Shown here: piece after piece, positions 41,044 through 44,400 of the stretch
How the letters are laid out: each line of letters starts with the position of its first letter
Position numbering within the stretch: the stretch's first letter is position 1
Origin: JACZUI01 sp041599115
Lineage (GTDB): Bacteria > Actinomycetota > Acidimicrobiia > Spongiisociales > ZC4RG35
Direction of reading: 5' to 3'
Length of the DNA: 44,400 nucleotides
NCBI GenBank assembly: GCA_041599115.1
Contig: JBFHXF010000007.1
Span: forward strand, 1 to 44,400
Made by a program: the position numbers and the translations under genes
The notes under the pieces: generated by a model
What the model saw: the letters and a program-made list of their open reading frames with translations, nothing else
What the model was told of the DNA's origin: nothing
Database searches by the model: none

Positions 41044-42231
41044 TCATCTGACCCCCGTCAACCGATATACGGCGTTCGTCGTCATCACATAGATCTCGCC
41101 CTTGCCATCAACCCCAAAGCCCACGACCCTCCCCGGGACGCCCACGTCTTGAGTCCAGTCCCTGACGTCAACCGCCGCGCCGTCTGCGACCCGGAAACTT
41201 CGCAGATATCCACCGCAGTAGTCCGAATAGAGATAGGCGCCTGCGATCTCGGGAATCCGACTGCCCCGGTAGACCACGCCCCCGGTGATCGAGCAAGTCC
41301 CGGCGTCGCCGTGGGAGATCTCCACCAACGGAATCACCGTGTTGGTCGTATCGCAATTCGCCTGTCTGAAGCAATGGAGGCCTTCGGTGACAGGCCAGCC
41401 GAAGTTCTTCCCCTCGACGAATTCGGTGACGGAGACCTCCTCGAAAGAACTCTGTCCCACGTCGGCCACATATAAGAGTCCGTTGTCTATCCAGAACCTC
41501 CATGGGTTCCGCAACCCATAGGCGAACAGCGCAGGCGCCGGGTCACCCGTCGTCGAAATGGAAACGATTCCGGCCAGGAGGGTGTTCTGATTCTGCCCAT
41601 TCCCGAAAGTGTCGTTGGCACCCCCGCCATCGCCCAGACCCACATACAGGACATCGCCCACCAAGACGATCATCCCCCCGTTGTGATTGGCGGCCGGTTG
41701 ATCGACTTCGAGGAGGACCCTCTCGCTGCCCGGGTCCGCCTCCACCGGACTCGACAGTTCAAATCGGGAGACCACCGTGTCTCCGGCGTTGTCCGAGTAA
41801 TGCAGATAGAGATACCCCGACTCGACGGCGATCGAAAGCAGACCTTGTTCCCCGCTATTGCGTACCAGCGATCTGATATCGAGCACGGGTGTGCTGGAGA
41901 CCTCCCCATCTTCGAATGCCCAGACCCGCCCGTCCTTGGTGATGATGTAAGCAATGGGGGCTCCCGGAAGAGCCGTCATCTGCACCGGGAAACCCAGCCG
42001 TGCCACCTCCTGATACTCGAGCTTGACCAATGGCGGAAGGGTGGACGTGGTGGTGGTCTCGATGGTCGCGGTGGTGGAGGTGCTGGTCGAGGAGCTCGTC
42101 GGCGAAACATTTGTCCCGCTGATGGTCGGTGGCGGGGTCACGGTGCCGCGGGATGTGACCGTTGTTGCCGTTTTCGTCAACGGGGCACACGCGGCGAGAA
42201 CAACTGCCCCGAGGACAACGAGCCAACGCAC
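41044..42231 (-). CDS. PQQ-dependent sugar dehydrogenase-like lipoprotein
   Basis: A 395-residue exported protein. It has a short signal with lipobox VVLAAC (Cys15), a Thr/Ser-rich linker at about 20-68, and a six-bladed propeller of the GSDH/aldose sugar dehydrogenase family. NHNGG near residue 195, DGGGANDTFGNGQN, GLRNPWRF and ADVGQ are typical blocks of the soluble aldose sugar dehydrogenases (Asd). It would oxidise aldoses with PQQ on the outer face of the membrane; residues for calcium or PQQ binding were not checked one by one. Start GTG with TAGCCT six bases upstream. No PQQ synthesis genes are in the window. Confidence 0.82.
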   Translation of the reverse strand: MRWLVVLGAVVLAACAPLTKTATTVTSRGTVTPPPTISGTNVSPTSSSTSTSTTATIETTTTSTLPPLVKLEYQEVARLGFPVQMTALPGAPIAYIITKDGRVWAFEDGEVSSTPVLDIRSLVRNSGEQGLLSIAVESGYLYLHYSDNAGDTVVSRFELSSPVEADPGSERVLLEVDQPAANHNGGMIVLVGDVLYVGLGDGGGANDTFGNGQNQNTLLAGIVSISTTGDPAPALFAYGLRNPWRFWIDNGLLYVADVGQSSFEEVSVTEFVEGKNFGWPVTEGLHCFRQANCDTTNTVIPLVEISHGDAGTCSITGGVVYRGSRIPEIAGAYLYSDYCGGYLRSFRVADGAAVDVRDWTQDVGVPGRVVGFGVDGKGEIYVMTTNAVYRLTGVR

Positions 42232-42237
42232 AGAATC

Positions 42238-42243
42238 AGGCTA
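42238..42243 (-). promoter_or_regulatory. putative -10 box (TAGCCT) before the PQQ-type dehydrogenase gene
   Basis: On the minus strand TAGCCT ends six bases before the GTG start. The divergent lapA box is 40 bases away. Confidence 0.43.
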
Positions 42244-42282
42244 TCAGGACCACTTGGGCGTGCCGATCGACGCGCTCGGTCG

Positions 42283-42288
42283 TAGAAT
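42283..42288 (+). promoter_or_regulatory. putative -10 box (TAGAAT) for leaderless lapA-like mRNA
   Basis: TAGAAT, five of six with TATAAT, ends seven bases before the ATG at 42296. No strong -35 element is found at the usual distance. Confidence 0.48.
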
Positions 42289-42295
42289 TCAACAG

Positions 42296-42613
42296 ATGAG
42301 CGACAATCCCAAAGACCCCGGAGGACCGGCAGGAGAGGCCAACACCCAGCCGGGTTTCACCACTGGTTTCGCCTGGGGAGTGCTGCTGCTGTTTTCCGGG
42401 ATCGCCCTGGTGGCAATTTTCGTGGTTCAGAACACCAACCAGATACCGGTTCGTTTCCTCTGGTTCGAAGGTCTGTTCCCACTGTCGATCATCATCCTGG
42501 TCAGTGCGGCGGCGGCGAGTCTTCTCACCGAGTTGGGTGGAGCCATCTACAGACGACGGCGTCGCAAACGAATTGCGGAGAAGGAGGAACTGAGGCGTCT
42601 GAGGGCCAGCTGA
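42296..42613 (+). CDS. LapA-domain (DUF1049) small membrane protein
   Basis: A 105-residue protein with two hydrophobic helices at about 25-46 and 58-83. Between them lies the QNTNQIPVRFLWFEGLFPLSI motif (read in pieces), which is the signature of LapA/DUF1049 proteins, and the C-terminus is strongly basic (RRRRRKR). In E. coli LapA acts in lipopolysaccharide assembly control; the role in this organism is not known. I chose the ATG at 42296 because the hydrophilic N-terminus and the TAGAAT box both fit it; a longer upstream reading frame overlaps the divergent dehydrogenase gene. It precedes the LEA-like gene by 83 bases. Confidence 0.8.
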   Translation: MSDNPKDPGGPAGEANTQPGFTTGFAWGVLLLFSGIALVAIFVVQNTNQIPVRFLWFEGLFPLSIIILVSAAAASLLTELGGAIYRRRRRKRIAEKEELRRLRAS

Positions 42614-42696
42614 CAAGCTGATTGGCCGATGCCGCGGTGATCGGCAGAGTGTTCGGATCTTCTACGATGACCCGAACAGGACGAAAGAGGAACATC

Positions 42697-43095
42697 ATGG
42701 GATTCATGGACAAACTGAAGGAGTTCTTCGGGGCCGCCAAGGAACAAGCTGCCCCTTATGTCGAAAAGACCAAGGAGGCGGCCGCCGGTGCCGCCGAGAA
42801 GGCGGGTCCACTAATGGAGAAGGCGAAGGAGGCAGCCGCTAACGCTGCCGAGAAGGCTGCTCCGTATGTGGAGAAGACGAAGGACTTCGCCAGCGACACA
42901 GCCGAGAAGGTCATGGAAGCGACCAAGGAAACCTACGAGAGGGCTCAGGCCAAGGTCGACGAGATGCGGGGGGCTGACGTCGCCGACACTGCCGGCGACC
43001 ACGCCGAAGAGGCTGCGGACACCGCTATGGAGCCAGACGCTCAAACAGCCGACGAGGTCTCGGGTGAGGCCGAAGCCGGCGATGAAGAGGAGTAG
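42697..43095 (+). CDS. amphipathic-helix repeat protein, LEA/apolipoprotein-like
   Basis: A 132-residue, Ala/Lys/Glu-rich protein without signal or membrane helix. Residues 18-71 are three tandem 18-residue repeats that begin A-A/G-P and contain E-K-(T/A)-K and end A-E-K. A fourth, diverged stretch continues to about residue 95, and the last 40 residues are acidic. An 18-residue period gives five helical turns and so one continuous amphipathic face, as in apolipoproteins, YtxH-like and group 3 LEA proteins. AAAGAGG lies seven bases before the ATG. It may coat membranes or protect proteins in stress; this is inference. Confidence 0.72.
   Translation: MGFMDKLKEFFGAAKEQAAPYVEKTKEAAAGAAEKAGPLMEKAKEAAANAAEKAAPYVEKTKDFASDTAEKVMEATKETYERAQAKVDEMRGADVADTAGDHAEEAADTAMEPDAQTADEVSGEAEAGDEEE
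42748..42909 (+). repeat. three 54-base in-frame tandem repeats
   Basis: Three copies at 42748-42801, 42802-42855 and 42856-42909 encode the 18-residue units of the LEA/apolipoprotein-like protein. Copies 1 and 3 share A-A-P-Y-V-E-K-T-K while copy 2 has A-G-P-L-M-E-K-A-K. Codons differ between copies, so the repetition is held at protein level. Confidence 0.8.
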
Positions 43096-43128
43096 GCGGG
43101 TCCCAGCTACCCGAGGCGGAGAGCGGCC

Positions 43129-44304
43129 ATGAGGCGGGTGTCCCAACGTCTGTCCCGTCTCCCTGGTTCGGCGACCATGGCAATAAGCGCCAGGGCCCGT
43201 CAACTGGCGGCCGAGGGCAGGGACATCATCTCATTCGGGGCGGGTGAACCCGACTTCGCGACTCCCGAGCACATCGTGGCAGCGGCGGCCCGTGCCACCC
43301 ATGATCCGGCCAACCATCACTACACGGCCAATTCCGGCCTCGCCCCCCTTCGAGAGGCGGTTGCCGTCAATACGGCTCGCTACTCCGGAGTTCAGGTCGA
43401 CGCCGATGAGGTGATCATCACCAACGGAGCCAAACAAGCCGTGTTCCAGACATTTGCAGCCCTGATCGACCCCGGCGACGAGGTGCTCCTGCCCTCCCCG
43501 CACTGGGTCACCTATCCCGCCGGGATCGACCTCGCGGGCGGGGTTACCGTGTCGGTGCCCACCGCGACGGAGTCAGGATTCAAGGTGGGTGTTGCCGATC
43601 TCGAGGCGGCGCGCACCGACCGCACGAAGATGTTGGTGTTCGTGTCTCCCTCCAATCCCACGGGGGCGGTGTATGACGCCGATGAAGCCCGCGCCATCGG
43701 GCAGTGGGCCGCCGAACACGACATCTGGGTCATGGCGGACGAGATCTACCAGCGGTTGGTCTACAGCACCGATGTCGCCCCATCGATCGCTGGGGTGACT
43801 CCGCGTTTCGAGAACTGGGTCCTCGTCAACGGGGTTGCGAAAAGCTATGCGATGACGGGTTGGAGGGTCGGGTGGATGATCGGACCCGAGGACGTCATCG
43901 CCGCGGCTGCACGCCACCAATCTCACGCCACGTCCAACGTCTCCAATGTCGCACAGCACGGCGCCCTAGCAGCACTGACCGGATCGCAGGACACTGTCGA
44001 GACGATGCGTCAGGCCTTCGATTCCCGACGCAAGCTGATGTACTCACTCGTTTCCTCGATTCCCGGTATCACCTGTCTAGAGCCGGCCGGTGCCTTCTAT
44101 GTCTTCCCCGATGTCACCGCGGCAATGGGTGATCGGTTTGAGACCTCGGCCGATCTGGCGAACACGATCCTCGAAGAAGCCTCCGTGGCGGTAGTGCCGG
44201 GCGAGTCGTTCGGTGCACCGGGTCATATCAGACTGTCCTATGCGCTGGGCGAGAGTGATATTCGCCGGGGCGTTGCGAGGATCGGCGAGATCCTCGGGTC
44301 CTGA
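43129..44304 (+). CDS. aspartate aminotransferase, class I PLP enzyme
   Basis: A 391-residue aminotransferase. SFGAGEPDFATP (35-46), FVSPSNPTGAVY (about 171-182), MADEIY and the PLP lysine in NGVAKSYAMTGWRVGW place it in the class I gamma/AspC family that uses aspartate or aromatic amino acids. The C-terminal RLSYALG carries the Arg for the alpha-carboxylate. GGAG lies nine bases before the ATG. It follows the LEA-like gene by 33 bases and may share its transcript. The exact amino donor is not certain; aspartate is the usual one for this subgroup. Confidence 0.9.
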   Translation: MRRVSQRLSRLPGSATMAISARARQLAAEGRDIISFGAGEPDFATPEHIVAAAARATHDPANHHYTANSGLAPLREAVAVNTARYSGVQVDADEVIITNGAKQAVFQTFAALIDPGDEVLLPSPHWVTYPAGIDLAGGVTVSVPTATESGFKVGVADLEAARTDRTKMLVFVSPSNPTGAVYDADEARAIGQWAAEHDIWVMADEIYQRLVYSTDVAPSIAGVTPRFENWVLVNGVAKSYAMTGWRVGWMIGPEDVIAAAARHQSHATSNVSNVAQHGALAALTGSQDTVETMRQAFDSRRKLMYSLVSSIPGITCLEPAGAFYVFPDVTAAMGDRFETSADLANTILEEASVAVVPGESFGAPGHIRLSYALGESDIRRGVARIGEILGS

Positions 44305-44326
44305 TTTGGTGATCACGAGGCGGGTT

Positions 44327-44332
44327 TACACT
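44327..44332 (+). promoter_or_regulatory. putative -10 box (TACACT) before the last, partial gene
   Basis: TACACT ends seven bases before the ATG at 44340, which supports that codon as a start and a leaderless transcript. Confidence 0.4.
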
Positions 44333-44339
44333 CGCCGGG

Positions 44340-44400
44340 ATGGATCTTGGCACAAAGGCGCGCGCCATGATGCTCGTAGAACCCCGTCACTTCACCATGA
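44340..44400 (+). CDS. partial gene at the right edge, possibly zinc-type alcohol dehydrogenase
   Basis: An open frame of 20 codons from ATG 44340 to the window end reads M-D-L-G-T-K-A-R-A-M-M-L-V-E-P-R-H-F-T-M. The K-A-R-A-M-x-L-V-E-P pattern resembles the N-terminus of medium-chain zinc alcohol dehydrogenases, but 20 residues are too few for a firm call. It has its own -10-like box and follows the aminotransferase gene by 35 bases. Confidence 0.45.
   Translation, partial: MDLGTKARAMMLVEPRHFTM

Noticed and set aside
42023..42295. Upstream extension of the LapA-like protein
   Set aside because: It reads Val-rich repeats antisense to the Thr/Ser linker of the dehydrogenase; the ATG at 42296 fits the family and the TAGAAT box.

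Overview
The window is a dense, high-GC bacterial chromosome segment with about 39 protein genes, no RNA genes, no mobile elements, no CRISPR array and no gene-free stretch longer than about 180 bases. Frequent GTG/TTG starts, very short intergenic gaps, Thr/Ser-rich linkers after lipoprotein boxes, a classical menaquinone pathway and many acyl-CoA enzymes suggest an actinobacterium, perhaps of the Acidimicrobiia type. That placement is an inference from gene content, not from a marker phylogeny.

Layout, left to right. Positions 1-5.6 kb: a NifU-type Fe-S protein (NfuA) with a small membrane protein, an ATP-grasp ligase, thiamine pyrophosphokinase behind a MerR/SoxR-like operator, a divergent ATP-type PEP carboxykinase and a lipoprotein L,D-transpeptidase. 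5.6-12.7 kb: a minus-strand operon (AI-2E family permease, alpha-methylacyl-CoA racemase, long-chain acyl-CoA ligase, acyl-CoA dehydrogenase, SDR dehydrogenase, MaoC hydratase) resembling oxidation of 2-methyl-branched acyl chains. 12.7-15.5 kb: an acetyl-CoA-synthetase-like enzyme and an HSD10-like SDR. 15.5-20.3 kb: murI-menF facing a coupled cytochrome c-menC-menD operon. 20.4-25.7 kb: mannose-1-phosphate guanylyltransferase, an unknown zinc-ribbon-tailed protein, and gcvP under a single-aptamer glycine riboswitch. 25.7-32.4 kb: a CPA2 antiporter fused to two UspA domains, ychF, gpsA, a DMT permease, a PH-like membrane protein, and an ECF sigma factor with a small membrane partner. 32.4-38.5 kb: a herA-sbcD-sbcC-nurA operon, i.e. 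the HerA/NurA/Mre11/Rad50 DNA-end-processing set best known from archaea. 38.6-44.4 kb: a GT78 mannosylglycerate synthase, a HIT protein with a permease, a PQQ-type sugar dehydrogenase lipoprotein, LapA, a LEA/apolipoprotein-like repeat protein, an aspartate aminotransferase and the start of another gene.

Functional links inside the window: ManC makes the GDP-mannose that mannosylglycerate synthase needs. The racemase/ligase/dehydrogenase/hydratase genes form most of a beta-oxidation spiral. MenF, MenD and MenC are consecutive or nearly consecutive steps to menaquinone, which would feed cytochrome c-linked respiration. HerA, NurA, SbcC and SbcD form one repair module.

A window-wide pattern stands out. 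At ten or more apparent transcription-unit starts, a TAnnnT hexamer sits only 6-8 nt before the start codon, as expected for a -10 box driving leaderless mRNAs. No convincing intrinsic terminators were seen.
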